This document shows positions 7,469 through 15,539 of a stretch of 64,000 nucleotides of DNA, one piece after another. The translations under genes and the position numbers were made by a program. The stretch's first letter is position 1, and each line of letters starts with the position of its first letter. The stretch comes from Roseovarius sp. A-2 (GTDB taxonomy: Bacteria; Pseudomonadota; Alphaproteobacteria; Rhodobacterales; Rhodobacteraceae). Below the pieces are notes generated by a model. That model saw only the letters and a list, made by a program, of their open reading frames with translations, was not told the origin of the DNA and searched no databases. The DNA is taken from the NCBI RefSeq assembly GCF_002072155.1, contig NZ_BDIY01000021.1, positions 1 through 64,000 of the forward strand, written 5' to 3'.

Positions 7469-9006
7469 TCAAGTTCTTCCCCAACGGCAAAGGCGGCGGT
7501 GCGGGGCCGGTCGAATATCTGACCGCCCGCACCGTGCTTGCCTATGACGACAACCGCGACCTGATACGCGATGCCTCGGGCCAGCCCATGACCGTGACGC
7601 GCGAACCGCTGCCGGAGATCGTGCGTGGCGATCCCCAGGGCATGATCGACCTGATCGACGCTTGCCCGCACAAATGGACCTATCGCGCCGGTGTCGTCAG
7701 CTTCGCCCGCGAGGACGCCCCGAGCGAGGACCAGCAGCAGGAGGTGATCGACCGCTTCGAGGAGATCGCCTTTGCCGGCCTCGATGCCGACCGCTACGCC
7801 TGCCTCTGGGTGCGCCACACCCACGAGGATCGTGTCGAGCTGCATTTCTGCACGCCCCGCATGGAACTGCACAGCGGGCGCAGCCTCAACATTGCCCCGC
7901 CCGGCTATGAGCGCGCCTTCGACAGCCTGCGCGACCTGATGAACAAGACTCACGGCTGGGCCGACCCCATGGACGTGGAGCGCGCGGCCGAGGTTAAGCC
8001 GGTATCGGAGGCCCCGGACCGCGCCGCCGGGCGCGACGGGCTCCATGCTTGGATCGCCGACCAGATTTCCATGGGGCTGATCGAGGATCGCGCCGGGATG
8101 GTCGCCGCCCTGACCGATGCGGGCTTCGAAGTGCCCCGCGCGGGCAAGAATTACCTGACCGTCAAAGACCCCGAGACCGAAGAACGGTTTCGCCTGAGAG
8201 GAGAGATTTTCCATGAAGACTGGAGAGCCGAAGCAACGGCTGAGCGAAAAGCTGAACGCGGACATGGAGCGGATCAGGGCAGAGAACGCCGCCTCGATCG
8301 ACGCACAGTTGCAGAGCTTCAGGACCGATTTGAAGACCATTGCCGAAAACGCGCTGGCTACAATCAAGACCGATACGGAAGGCTACCTGCTGCGCGTGAG
8401 GAAGCACCTCATGCGGCAGAGCGCGAACGCAGCGCGACCGGAATGGAAGGCGCTGATGTGGCCGATGCTGGTGGCCTGCTGCCTGATGATCAGCGCCGGG
8501 GTTTCGACCTGGACGGTGATGACCTGGCTGATGCCCAATCTGAACACGATGGGGCTCAGGGTGATCGAGCGTCCGGAGGCGACCTACCTGATCCCGCGCA
8601 GCGGCGGGGCAACGCTGGCCCGCTGTTCGCTGGCGGGGGAACCCGTGGACTGCCTGATGATCCCGAAGGAGTGAGCGATGGATGGTCTGACGCCGCTCGA
8701 ACGCGAATTGCTGGGCTACGTCGAGCAGTTGACGGAAGCCTCCAAGGCGTCCGCGCAGGAATTGACCGCCTCCGGGCAGGACAGGCGAACGGAACTGGAT
8801 GGGTTGCGCGGCTCCATGATCGCGTTGCTCAGGTCGCAGCTCTCATTGGTCGAAGCCTTGAACGGCTGGATGCAGGATGGCCCCGACACCACGCAGGCCC
8901 CGTCGAAGCTGAAGGACAGCCTCTCGCTCGCGCTGGAGGCGCAGAAGCGCCTCGGGACGCGGTGACAGACGAGATCGGAGAGGACGTGCATGGACTGCGC
9001 CATTGA
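7462..9006 (+). CDS. mobA: MOB-family relaxase (MbeA/MobA-like)
   Basis: A 514-residue relaxase that should nick oriT and lead single-stranded DNA into a recipient. The N-terminal 280 residues form the catalytic domain: an early MLIKFFPNGKGGG segment and the metal-binding histidine motif H119-x-H121-EDRVEL-H128, typical of MobA/VirD2-like enzymes. After about residue 290 the sequence becomes rich in Asp, Arg, Gly and Ala and lacks domain character. That region doubles as the coding sequence of two other proteins in a second frame (8213–8674 and 8678–8965). Gene order mobC–mobA with nested genes matches ColE1-like mobilisation regions. Confidence 0.88.
   Translation: MLIKFFPNGKGGGAGPVEYLTARTVLAYDDNRDLIRDASGQPMTVTREPLPEIVRGDPQGMIDLIDACPHKWTYRAGVVSFAREDAPSEDQQQEVIDRFEEIAFAGLDADRYACLWVRHTHEDRVELHFCTPRMELHSGRSLNIAPPGYERAFDSLRDLMNKTHGWADPMDVERAAEVKPVSEAPDRAAGRDGLHAWIADQISMGLIEDRAGMVAALTDAGFEVPRAGKNYLTVKDPETEERFRLRGEIFHEDWRAEATAERKAERGHGADQGRERRLDRRTVAELQDRFEDHCRKRAGYNQDRYGRLPAAREEAPHAAERERSATGMEGADVADAGGLLPDDQRRGFDLDGDDLADAQSEHDGAQGDRASGGDLPDPAQRRGNAGPLFAGGGTRGLPDDPEGVSDGWSDAARTRIAGLRRAVDGSLQGVRAGIDRLRAGQANGTGWVARLHDRVAQVAALIGRSLERLDAGWPRHHAGPVEAEGQPLARAGGAEAPRDAVTDEIGEDVHGLRH
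8213..8674 (+). CDS. MbeB-like membrane mobilisation protein nested in the relaxase gene
   Basis: A 153-residue protein read in the +1 frame relative to the relaxase and wholly inside it. The N-terminal 70 residues are predicted coiled coil (EKLNADMERIRAENAASIDA), followed by one membrane segment at about residues 82–107 (LVACCLMISAGVSTWTVMTW) and a short C-terminal domain with two cysteines. ColE1 MbeB and RSF1010 MobB have the same layout and nested position and help dock the relaxosome to the transport channel. A GAGAGG site lies just upstream of the ATG. The assignment is by position and architecture. Confidence 0.75.
   Translation: MKTGEPKQRLSEKLNADMERIRAENAASIDAQLQSFRTDLKTIAENALATIKTDTEGYLLRVRKHLMRQSANAARPEWKALMWPMLVACCLMISAGVSTWTVMTWLMPNLNTMGLRVIERPEATYLIPRSGGATLARCSLAGEPVDCLMIPKE
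8678..8965 (+). CDS. MbeD-like small coiled-coil protein nested in the relaxase gene
   Basis: A 95-residue protein three bases after the MbeB-like stop, in the same frame and also inside the relaxase gene. It opens MDGLTPLERELLGYVEQL, strikingly like the ‘TELEKQLLNALEQL’ start of ColE1-type MbeD/MobD, and is helical throughout. Such proteins are mobilisation accessories and in some plasmids mediate entry exclusion. GGAG precedes the ATG at a good distance. Confidence 0.7.
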   Translation: MDGLTPLERELLGYVEQLTEASKASAQELTASGQDRRTELDGLRGSMIALLRSQLSLVEALNGWMQDGPDTTQAPSKLKDSLSLALEAQKRLGTR

Positions 9007-9029
9007 TCAGGGAATCCGACTTTCTGCCG

Positions 9030-9232
9030 GACACGCAACACTGAACAAGCAACACGCGACACTGAACAGGGGACAGGCAGCACCGGACACTGAACACGCG
9101 ACACGCGACACGCGACACGCGACCGTGGCCACTCAACACCGGACAGTCAACACGCAACAGGCGACACCGGACAAGCGACAGGCAACACGCAACACCGAAC
9201 AAGCAACACTGAACACTGAACACTGAACAAAC
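9030..9232. repeat. Array of 29 heptanucleotide repeats (consensus RACACNS)
   Basis: Starting at 9030 the sequence parses without a single phase break into 29 units of seven bases, such as GACACGC, AACACTG, AACAAGC, AACACCG and GACAGGC. The positions ‘RACA’ are nearly invariant and the last three vary. The array lies just after the relaxase stop and before the exported-protein gene. Because seven is not a multiple of three, and because the frames across it give only Thr, Gln, Asn and His-rich nonsense, it is non-coding. It could be an iteron-like or oriT-associated protein-binding array, or a slippage-prone spacer. Confidence 0.9.
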
Positions 9233-9247
9233 GACGGGAGTAACCGC

Positions 9248-9652
9248 ATGATTTATCGAGCTATCTTGTTTCTCACCTTAACCGCCACTCCGGTGATGGC
9301 GGATCGGATCAATTTGAGCAATTCCATCCAACCGGCAGAAACCGACCGCTACGGTTGCGCGATCCGCCCGCGACCGGACCACCTGACCTTTTCCTCCTTC
9401 CGCGATAGTTGGCGCTCCGTCGCAGCCGACAAGCTCTACAGCCTGCGCCGCTACCAACAGGTGCTGGACACCGGCAGCTGCGATTGCGCCGTGCTTCAGC
9501 CGGAATGGTCGATCATCGAGGACGAGTACCAAGGCCTCGGCTTCGCAGACGGACCGTCTTCCACATACGACGACTGGGCCGATGCGGCCTATTTCCCGGT
9601 GATCTCGGGACTTCGGGATGCCGTGCGCGATCTGTGTGAAGGGGCGGAATAA
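9248..9652 (+). CDS. Small exported protein before the VirB6-like gene
   Basis: A 134-residue protein with a clear signal peptide (MIYRAILFLTLTATPVMA, cleavage expected after MA-D). The mature part is acidic, with cysteines at DRYGCAI, GSCDCAV and RDLCEG that probably form disulphides. It overlaps the VirB6-like gene by one base (TAATG), so the two form an operon. By position it could be a VirB5-like pilus-tip protein or an exclusion lipoprotein analogue, but I see no diagnostic motif. GGGAG lies before the ATG. Confidence 0.65.
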   Translation: MIYRAILFLTLTATPVMADRINLSNSIQPAETDRYGCAIRPRPDHLTFSSFRDSWRSVAADKLYSLRRYQQVLDTGSCDCAVLQPEWSIIEDEYQGLGFADGPSSTYDDWADAAYFPVISGLRDAVRDLCEGAE

Positions 9653-10692
9653 TGGGTGTCGTGAGTTTTCTCGTGGAAGCGGCTGACGAAGGCCTGGAAA
9701 CCGTCGCTGAATCCCAGTTCGCGGCGATCACCTCCGGGATGGGAGCCGCGGTGATGCTGGCTGCCACGCTGGCGATTATCCTCCTGTTCGTAAACATGGC
9801 TTATCAGTTCAAGCCCATGGATATGAACGATCTTATCCCGCTTCTGATCAAGATCGGCCTGATCAATGCCTTCGCTTTCAACTGGGTGAATTTCAACGTG
9901 GTCAGCACCTTCATCACCGATGGCCTCGACAACCTCGCAGGCACGATCCTCGGCTCGATCACAGGAGAGACCGGCGCCGGCGCGGCCTATTTCGCGGGGC
10001 GGTTCGACCAGGTGCTCGACGATCTGGCCGATCATGCCAACGCCATCGGGGATAGCTTGCCATGGATGGCAGGGGCGTTGCTGAGCCTCTTCTTCACAGC
10101 CCTGCTGGCACTGGTCGGCGGTGCTGCGGGCGTTATCCTGGTGCTGGCCAAGGCAATGGTGGCCTTTCTCATCGGTCTTGCACCGGTGATGATCGCGATG
10201 TCGCTATTCCGTGCAACGCAGGACTATTTCCAGCGCTGGCTGGCGGCAATTATCAGCTGGTCGTTCTACCCGGTGGTGATCGCCGGAACGATGTCCGTCA
10301 TCTTCGGGCTTTTCAGCGTGCTCCAGAGCCGGGTTGGCGGCGTCGAGAACCTCGGTCGCATCGGTGCGGCCTTGCCTTTCCTCGCTGTCGTCATGGTCTC
10401 TCTGGGCATGGTCCTCGCCATTCCTGTGATCGTGCGGACTTTGACCGGCGATATCAATTCGGGATGGGCGGCCTCGGTCGTTGGGGCGGGTATCCGCAAG
10501 ATGACGCAGCCGCAGAGGCCACAGCAAAGGAACCAGTCGCCTACGAACACGACAAGCGACACGAGCCGGAGGTTGAATGCCGGGTCGGACACACCACGCA
10601 CGCAGGCCTCTGCACGCGATCAGCGCCCTTCGACCGGCACGGGGGCAAAGATGCAGCGTATGAAAGACCGTGCCGACAGGCTGGGTGACTGA
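9652..10692 (+). CDS. VirB6/TrbL-like type IV secretion membrane protein
   Basis: A 346-residue protein with at least six hydrophobic segments (for example 33–52, 140–190 and 200–265) and the VirB6-like central region with ‘FLIGLAPVMIAMSLFRATQDYFQRWLAAIISW’-type character. The last 70 residues are hydrophilic and rich in Gln, Thr, Ser and Arg. VirB6 forms the inner-membrane channel of type IV secretion systems. No other channel genes occur in the element, so this is an orphan, perhaps used to engage or block a helper system. It ends just before the first of the paired hairpins. Confidence 0.8.
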   Translation: MGVVSFLVEAADEGLETVAESQFAAITSGMGAAVMLAATLAIILLFVNMAYQFKPMDMNDLIPLLIKIGLINAFAFNWVNFNVVSTFITDGLDNLAGTILGSITGETGAGAAYFAGRFDQVLDDLADHANAIGDSLPWMAGALLSLFFTALLALVGGAAGVILVLAKAMVAFLIGLAPVMIAMSLFRATQDYFQRWLAAIISWSFYPVVIAGTMSVIFGLFSVLQSRVGGVENLGRIGAALPFLAVVMVSLGMVLAIPVIVRTLTGDINSGWAASVVGAGIRKMTQPQRPQQRNQSPTNTTSDTSRRLNAGSDTPRTQASARDQRPSTGTGAKMQRMKDRADRLGD

Positions 10693-11096
10693 TCGGGAGT
10701 CCGTGGGAGCGGGCGTTCCGCTTCGTTTCCGCACTTCTTCCGGTGCCAGACGGATGTGCTTTCATCTTCTCCCAAGTATCTACCGTGTGCATTCGGTCAA
10801 CATCCCTGAGTATCAGTAGCAAGGGCCTTGAGCGTGGAGACACCAAATATCGGAACGCTCAAGGCCCTTGCGGATTCTACCGAGCTGCCGTTCGTGCATC
10901 GCGCGGCGAAAGCTGGCTGTGAGCCCAACTCGGACATGGCAAAGTTATGCTGCGTGCGCTCGCAGCGCAAATTTTGTCGTAATTGCAAAGGCATCCATGC
11001 TGCATGACAGAGCGAATAGCAGCCGTTAAACCCAGTGGTGACCGGCATCCAGCACCGCCTCACTCCTGACACCCGAGATCAGCTTGCATCAAATAC
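10693..11096. other. Intergenic around the left hairpin
   Basis: 404 bases between the VirB6-like gene and the aldehyde dehydrogenase stop. Apart from the hairpin at 10816–10873 I see no gene. The right half (10880–11090) has no motif I recognise. Confidence 0.45.
10816..10873 (+). repeat. Paired 58-base hairpin element, left copy
   Basis: A perfect 17-base inverted repeat (GCAAGGGCCTTGAGCGT and its complement) encloses a 19-base loop that begins GGAGAC and ends AAATATCGGA. A second copy at 24612–24669 is identical at 52 of 58 positions and in the same orientation. One stem pair has changed in both arms (C–G here, T–A there). The two copies bracket the catabolic cassette. It may be an RNA structure (ncRNA or terminator) or a recombination site. 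Confidence 0.85.
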
Positions 11097-12536
11097 CTAC
11101 CAAGCCGCTGAAATATATTGAGTTTCCATGAACTCGAGCATGCCGTCTTTGCCACCTTCGCGGCCAAGTCCCGATTGCTTGACACCTCCGAATGGAGCTG
11201 CGGGATCGGAAACGATACCTCTGTTTAAGCCAACCATCCCAAATTCAAGCTGCTCGCAGACGTTCAAAGCCCGTTTCATATTCTTCGAGAAAACGTAGGC
11301 TACCAAGCCGTATTCTGTGTCGTTTGCTCGGCAAATGACCTGGTCTTGATCTGTAAATGATTGGATGATCGCGACCGGTCCAAAAATCTCATCGTGAATA
11401 CAATCGGCATCATCGGGCACATTCGATAGTACTGTAGGGGTATAAAAATAGCCGGGTCCTACAGGAGCGTATCCGCCTAACTCCACTATGGCTCCCTTTG
11501 CGACAGCATCTTCAACTAGTCTAGCGACCTTTGTTCTCGTTGCCTCATTTACCAATGGACCAACATCGCTACGCTGATCCGTGCCATCACCTAGTTTCAG
11601 CTTACTCATCCTTGCCACGAACTCAGAAATAAACTCAGCAGCGATGTTTTCGTGCAGATAGATTCTGTTTGCGGCAGTGCACGCCTCACCCAAATTGCGC
11701 ATTTTGGCCTGGAAAGCACCTTCAACCGCAATATCGAGATCGGCATCTTCAAAAACGATCAGCGGCGCATTCCCTCCAAGCTCCATGGCTGGGTTGAGGA
11801 CTTGACCCGCTGCGTTGCGCAACAATTCTTTCCCAACACTCGTTGAGCCAGTAAAGCTCACAACGCGAATACGCGGGTCGTCCATTATGTGATCAACGAG
11901 TGCACCGGGGTGCGTTGTTGGCAGCACATTCACGAGCCCGTTTGGGACGCCGGCCTCCTCCAACACGGGCATCAATGCGAGCATGGTAAGCGGTGTCTCG
12001 GCCGCTGGCTTTATGATGACCGCACAACCTGCTGCGAGTGCGGGGGCGATTTTTCGCGTCCCCATCGCGGCAGGGTAGTTCCACGGCGTGATCAAAAGCC
12101 CAATTCCGGCAGGCTTTTGTTGGACGAGGATCCGAGCCCCGGAAGAGGGGGCATGGCTGATGGTTCCTTCAGCGCGTACCGCTTCTTCAGAAAACCAGCG
12201 AAAGAACTCCGCCGCATAACTAGCTTCGCCAACAGCGTCAGCGGAAGCCTTTCCGTTTTCCAGACTAATTAGATGTGCGAAATGTTCGATCCTTTCACTC
12301 ATAAGATTGAAAGCCCGACGTAAGACTTCTGAGCGATACCGCGGGGTTTCAGAACGCCAAAGCGCCATCGCTCTCTCTGCTGCATCCAGCGCCCTGTCGG
12401 CATCGGATAAATCAGCTGAGGCCACTGAGGCGATGACACGTTCATTGGATGGGTTGACGACGTCGAAGCGCGTGCGAGAGGCGCTTTCGACCCATTTTCC
12501 GTCAATGTAAAGGTTTGTGAGGTTCACTGGTCCCAC
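11097..12536 (-). CDS. NAD(P)-dependent aldehyde dehydrogenase (succinate-semialdehyde dehydrogenase-like)
   Basis: A 479-residue member of the aldehyde dehydrogenase superfamily, full length for the GabD branch. Visible features are the cofactor-binding segment TPWNYPAAMGTRKIAPALAA, the SFTGSTSVGKEL loop, the general base Glu in AMELGGNAP and the catalytic Cys in GEACTAANRIY. It oxidises an aldehyde to a carboxylate with NAD or NADP. It is the last gene of a leftward run with the uronate-dehydrogenase-like, SMP-30 and threonine-aldolase genes, so it most likely handles an aldehyde made in that pathway. The true substrate cannot be read from sequence. Confidence 0.9.
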   Translation of the reverse strand: MGPVNLTNLYIDGKWVESASRTRFDVVNPSNERVIASVASADLSDADRALDAAERAMALWRSETPRYRSEVLRRAFNLMSERIEHFAHLISLENGKASADAVGEASYAAEFFRWFSEEAVRAEGTISHAPSSGARILVQQKPAGIGLLITPWNYPAAMGTRKIAPALAAGCAVIIKPAAETPLTMLALMPVLEEAGVPNGLVNVLPTTHPGALVDHIMDDPRIRVVSFTGSTSVGKELLRNAAGQVLNPAMELGGNAPLIVFEDADLDIAVEGAFQAKMRNLGEACTAANRIYLHENIAAEFISEFVARMSKLKLGDGTDQRSDVGPLVNEATRTKVARLVEDAVAKGAIVELGGYAPVGPGYFYTPTVLSNVPDDADCIHDEIFGPVAIIQSFTDQDQVICRANDTEYGLVAYVFSKNMKRALNVCEQLEFGMVGLNRGIVSDPAAPFGGVKQSGLGREGGKDGMLEFMETQYISAAW

Positions 12537-12554
12537 TTTCGTATCTTGCCGCGG

Positions 12555-13367
12555 TCAGCAGGCTTTGAGGGCGGCATCTGAATCGCCGGAGAAACCAACA
12601 TCACACGCTCCCCCTCCCTGAGTGATACCCCCGAGTGGTCCCAATTGCTTGCCCGTGGCTCTTACCTCGTCGAGATAGTCTTCGGCATCGGATGAAGGGC
12701 GATACCCGAGCCAGGCGACATGTGAATTGTCGACGCGACTGCGCGTATTGTTTGAAACACCAAACACCCGATAATAGTGGTGATCCGGGGCGTCGATCGC
12801 GCAGTTGAACAGATGAATTCCATCGTCAAAGCTCAACCAAGTGGACAGCATCCTTTCGTCAGTCGGTCTTTCTTCAAAGGATGCAATGCGCAAGCAGCCG
12901 ACGCTTAGCCCATATTTGTCTGCATAGAGGCTTCCCAAAGCCTCACCGAACGCCTTTGAGACGCCATAGAAGCCACTCGGCTTTATGCGCACATCATCGG
13001 TAATCGTTGTGGCGAGAGGGTGGAACCCGACCGCCTGCACCGAACTTGCATATACAAAGCGTGTCACCCTGGCTTGGCGGGCCGCTTCGAATGCTGTCCG
13101 TGTGAGATCATAGTTCAGCGGGAAAATCGTTTCCCAGTCGGCTTCTTCCGGAAAAGCGGCAAGATTGACGACGACATCGACGTCCTTCATGGCCAGGATC
13201 AACGCATCGAGATCGGTCGCATCAATATTGCATATCTCCTCGCGCTCAGCAGCGACTCCAAGCGGCGCAATATCAACAAGGCGCAATATTCTGTCCGGGC
13301 CCGCAAGGCCTGCCCGCAAGACTTTTCCGATACGCCCGGCCGCGCCGACAAGCAAAATTCGTTTCAT
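12555..13367 (-). CDS. NAD-dependent sugar dehydrogenase of the uronate dehydrogenase (Udh) type
   Basis: A 270-residue short-chain or epimerase-fold protein. The Rossmann motif GAAGRIGKVLR is at the N-terminus, the catalytic YGVSK is in the middle, and the Udh-like stretch RMLSTWLSFDDGIHLF and VDNSHVAWLGYRP follow. Udh enzymes oxidise C1 of aldoses or uronates to lactones. The ATG at 13367 (MKRILLVGAAG) is chosen because the Rossmann strand begins there and GGAAAG precedes it; upstream in-frame codons are not family-like. Next to an SMP-30 lactonase it completes a dehydrogenase–lactonase pair. The last 30 residues extend beyond the usual family length. Confidence 0.82.
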   Translation of the reverse strand: MKRILLVGAAGRIGKVLRAGLAGPDRILRLVDIAPLGVAAEREEICNIDATDLDALILAMKDVDVVVNLAAFPEEADWETIFPLNYDLTRTAFEAARQARVTRFVYASSVQAVGFHPLATTITDDVRIKPSGFYGVSKAFGEALGSLYADKYGLSVGCLRIASFEERPTDERMLSTWLSFDDGIHLFNCAIDAPDHHYYRVFGVSNNTRSRVDNSHVAWLGYRPSSDAEDYLDEVRATGKQLGPLGGITQGGGACDVGFSGDSDAALKAC

Positions 13368-13413
13368 ATTCTTTCCCATAGCATTCGAGTTGGTGTCTGT
13401 TGGTTCGGTTGCG

Positions 13414-14307
13414 CTACCCTGCAAACCGGTGCATTGGCAGCCCACGCACCCCGGGGCAGTACGCAAACAATCCACCCGCGAGCGGTTGCTCGTTGAGCTG
13501 CTGTTCGGTCAGGTCTTCCGTAGCTGTCGTGATGAAGAGGGTCGACATATCCTCACCGCCAAAAGCACAGGAGGTCACATTCTCAACGGGTAACAGCACT
13601 GTGTCGAGCACCTCCCCTTCAGGAGAATACCTCGTGACTCTCGAACCGGCAAAATGCGCACTCCAAAGGCATCCTGTTTCATCGACAGCGGCGCCATCAG
13701 GTCGACCCTGGTTCGGAGGGACCGTCGCGAAAATTCGCCCGTTGGAGATCGTTCCGTTCTTCAGATCGTAATCATAGGCCATGATGTTGAGCGTTGGCGT
13801 ATCGGTAAAGTACATCGTTTGCCCATCCGGACTCCAGGCGAACCCATTGCTGGTCTTGATGCCAGAGAGTTCCTTAACTACGGAATGATCACCGTCTACT
13901 CTGTAAACCGATGCAATCGGCTGGCGAAGCGCTGGATCTGAGACCTCGTGAATACTGCCACACCAAAACCGCCCCAGGGGATCACAAGCGCCGTCATTCA
14001 TACGGTTCTGCGGGTGCGGGCGTTCAGGGTCGGCGAATAGGTCGAACGCGCCGGATTCGAGGTTAAAAAATGCAAATCCGTCCCGAGTCCCGGCGATCAA
14101 CTTGCCGTCTTGTTCACACAAGGCAATTGCACTGAATTCATCCGGTGCCGCGAACTTTTCCAATTGCTGTGTTTTCGGATCGTATCGATGGATAATTTTC
14201 TCAGTGACATCCACCCAGTAAAGAGCTTTCTGCTCTTCGTCCCAGAGGGGGCCTTCGCCCAGCGTGTTGCGCTCATTCACAACGCATGTCGGTTTGTCGA
14301 TGTTCAT
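13414..14307 (-). CDS. SMP-30/regucalcin-family sugar lactonase
   Basis: A 297-residue six-bladed beta-propeller of the SMP-30/gluconolactonase family. Family landmarks are the metal-ligand Glu in LGEGPLWDEE, the Asn and Asp of QNRMNDGACDPLGRFWCGS, SNGFAWSPDG with its metal-site Asn, and the Asp in RPDGAAVDETG. These enzymes use a divalent metal to hydrolyse sugar-acid lactones. The gene ends 46 bases upstream of the Udh-like start and begins three bases after the threonine aldolase stop, so the lactone is presumably the Udh-like product. Confidence 0.9.
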   Translation of the reverse strand: MNIDKPTCVVNERNTLGEGPLWDEEQKALYWVDVTEKIIHRYDPKTQQLEKFAAPDEFSAIALCEQDGKLIAGTRDGFAFFNLESGAFDLFADPERPHPQNRMNDGACDPLGRFWCGSIHEVSDPALRQPIASVYRVDGDHSVVKELSGIKTSNGFAWSPDGQTMYFTDTPTLNIMAYDYDLKNGTISNGRIFATVPPNQGRPDGAAVDETGCLWSAHFAGSRVTRYSPEGEVLDTVLLPVENVTSCAFGGEDMSTLFITTATEDLTEQQLNEQPLAGGLFAYCPGVRGLPMHRFAG

Positions 14308-14310
14308 TCT

Positions 14311-15396
14311 TCAGCTCCTTCCTTCAACCAACCTGCCAATTACCGTCAGGGCCGCCTCAATGTCATCGGAGTTCAATCCCATATGGGTGACAAAGCGCAG
14401 ACGATTTCCTTTTGGAGGCAACACGCGGACACCAGACTGATACAGTCTCTTATGGAGCGACGCAGGCTCGCCGAGTTCTTTCGGCAAAAAGGCCATAACG
14501 ATGTTTGTTTCCACTGTTTCGACGGCAACTTCGAAACCCAACCCGTCCAAGCCCAAAGCGAGCGCCTTCGCATTGCTATGGTCTTCGTGTAGCCTTCTCA
14601 GGTTTTCCTTCAGGGCAAAGTGTCCCGCAGCGGCCATAATTCCCGATTGCCGCATGCCGCCACCCACCATCTGCCTCCAGTGCCGCGCTTCCTCGATGAA
14701 GTCCCTGGAACCTGCGATCATCGCGCCGCCAGGGGCGCCCAACCCCTTCGAGAGGCAGAAACTCACACTATCAACAGGAGCGACCAAGTCAGAAGGATCT
14801 ACTGAAAGCGCAACCGCAGCGTTAAACAATCGAGCCCCGTCCATATGGAAGATCAGATCGCGTTCATCCGCGAACCTTTTTAGCTGATTGAGATAGGGCT
14901 TGTCGAGGCAACGGCCTCCTTCTCCATTGTGCGTATTTTCCACACAAATCAGCTTCAAGGGTGGCGTAAGAACCGACCGAGGCGCATTCGGCGAGGGGGC
15001 CTTTGCGAAGTTCATGAGTTCGCCTAGATCGAACTTTCCCCCGGGCGTTGAAAACGCTTGTGATGTAATCCCGCAAATCGAAGCCAAATGACCAGTTTCG
15101 TTGACATGCAAATGGGATGTAGCGCTCACAATTGCCGAATGACCCGATGGAACCTGCGACCTGATGGAAACCAGATTGCCCATCGTGCCACTGAGGACAA
15201 ACAGGGCGTCTTCCTTGTCGAGTATCGTCGCCGTCAAATCCTCCAGCGCGCGAATTGACGGGTCTTCTCGATAAAAATCATCGCCGACCTCCGCTGATGC
15301 CATGCGCTTGCGCATCGCGTCGCTCGGCGACGTGAGTGTGTCACTGCGAAAATCGAAAATCTGTTCGTTTGAAGCATCCAGCACTTGCGCCACCAT
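14311..15396 (-). CDS. Threonine-aldolase-family PLP enzyme
   Basis: A 361-residue fold-type I PLP enzyme of the beta-eliminating lyase/low-specificity L-threonine aldolase family. It has the N-terminal FRSDTLTSPSDAMR, the TMGN phosphate-binding motif, ENTHNGEGGRC, FHMDGARLFN carrying the PLP-nitrogen Asp, and the Schiff-base Lys in SFCLSKGLGAP. The family splits beta-hydroxy-alpha-amino acids into glycine and an aldehyde. It is the first gene of the leftward operon, facing the Lrp-type regulator. In this setting it may release glycine and a sugar-like aldehyde from an imported hydroxy-amino acid. That substrate is an inference. Confidence 0.9.
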   Translation of the reverse strand: MVAQVLDASNEQIFDFRSDTLTSPSDAMRKRMASAEVGDDFYREDPSIRALEDLTATILDKEDALFVLSGTMGNLVSIRSQVPSGHSAIVSATSHLHVNETGHLASICGITSQAFSTPGGKFDLGELMNFAKAPSPNAPRSVLTPPLKLICVENTHNGEGGRCLDKPYLNQLKRFADERDLIFHMDGARLFNAAVALSVDPSDLVAPVDSVSFCLSKGLGAPGGAMIAGSRDFIEEARHWRQMVGGGMRQSGIMAAAGHFALKENLRRLHEDHSNAKALALGLDGLGFEVAVETVETNIVMAFLPKELGEPASLHKRLYQSGVRVLPPKGNRLRFVTHMGLNSDDIEAALTVIGRLVEGRS

Positions 15397-15539
15397 CCCC
15401 TCATGATCCTGCGCTTGAAGTTAGCATGACCCCTATTGCCGAGTAGCACTTTGAGACCGCCTTCTTGAAACATTCGATCATTCATGCTCAACTTATCGAT
15501 CAAAGATTTCACAACAGTCATCAGAGGAGGCGTTTGAGA

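Noticed and set aside
8990-9226. Open frame through the heptanucleotide array
   Set aside because: The translation (repeats of HATLN, QATPD and similar) is a by-product of a period-7 repeat. It has no start context of its own and nothing like it in any protein family I know.
9030-9232. Possible CRISPR array
   Set aside because: Units are seven bases with no spacers, far too short for CRISPR repeats, and no cas genes are present.
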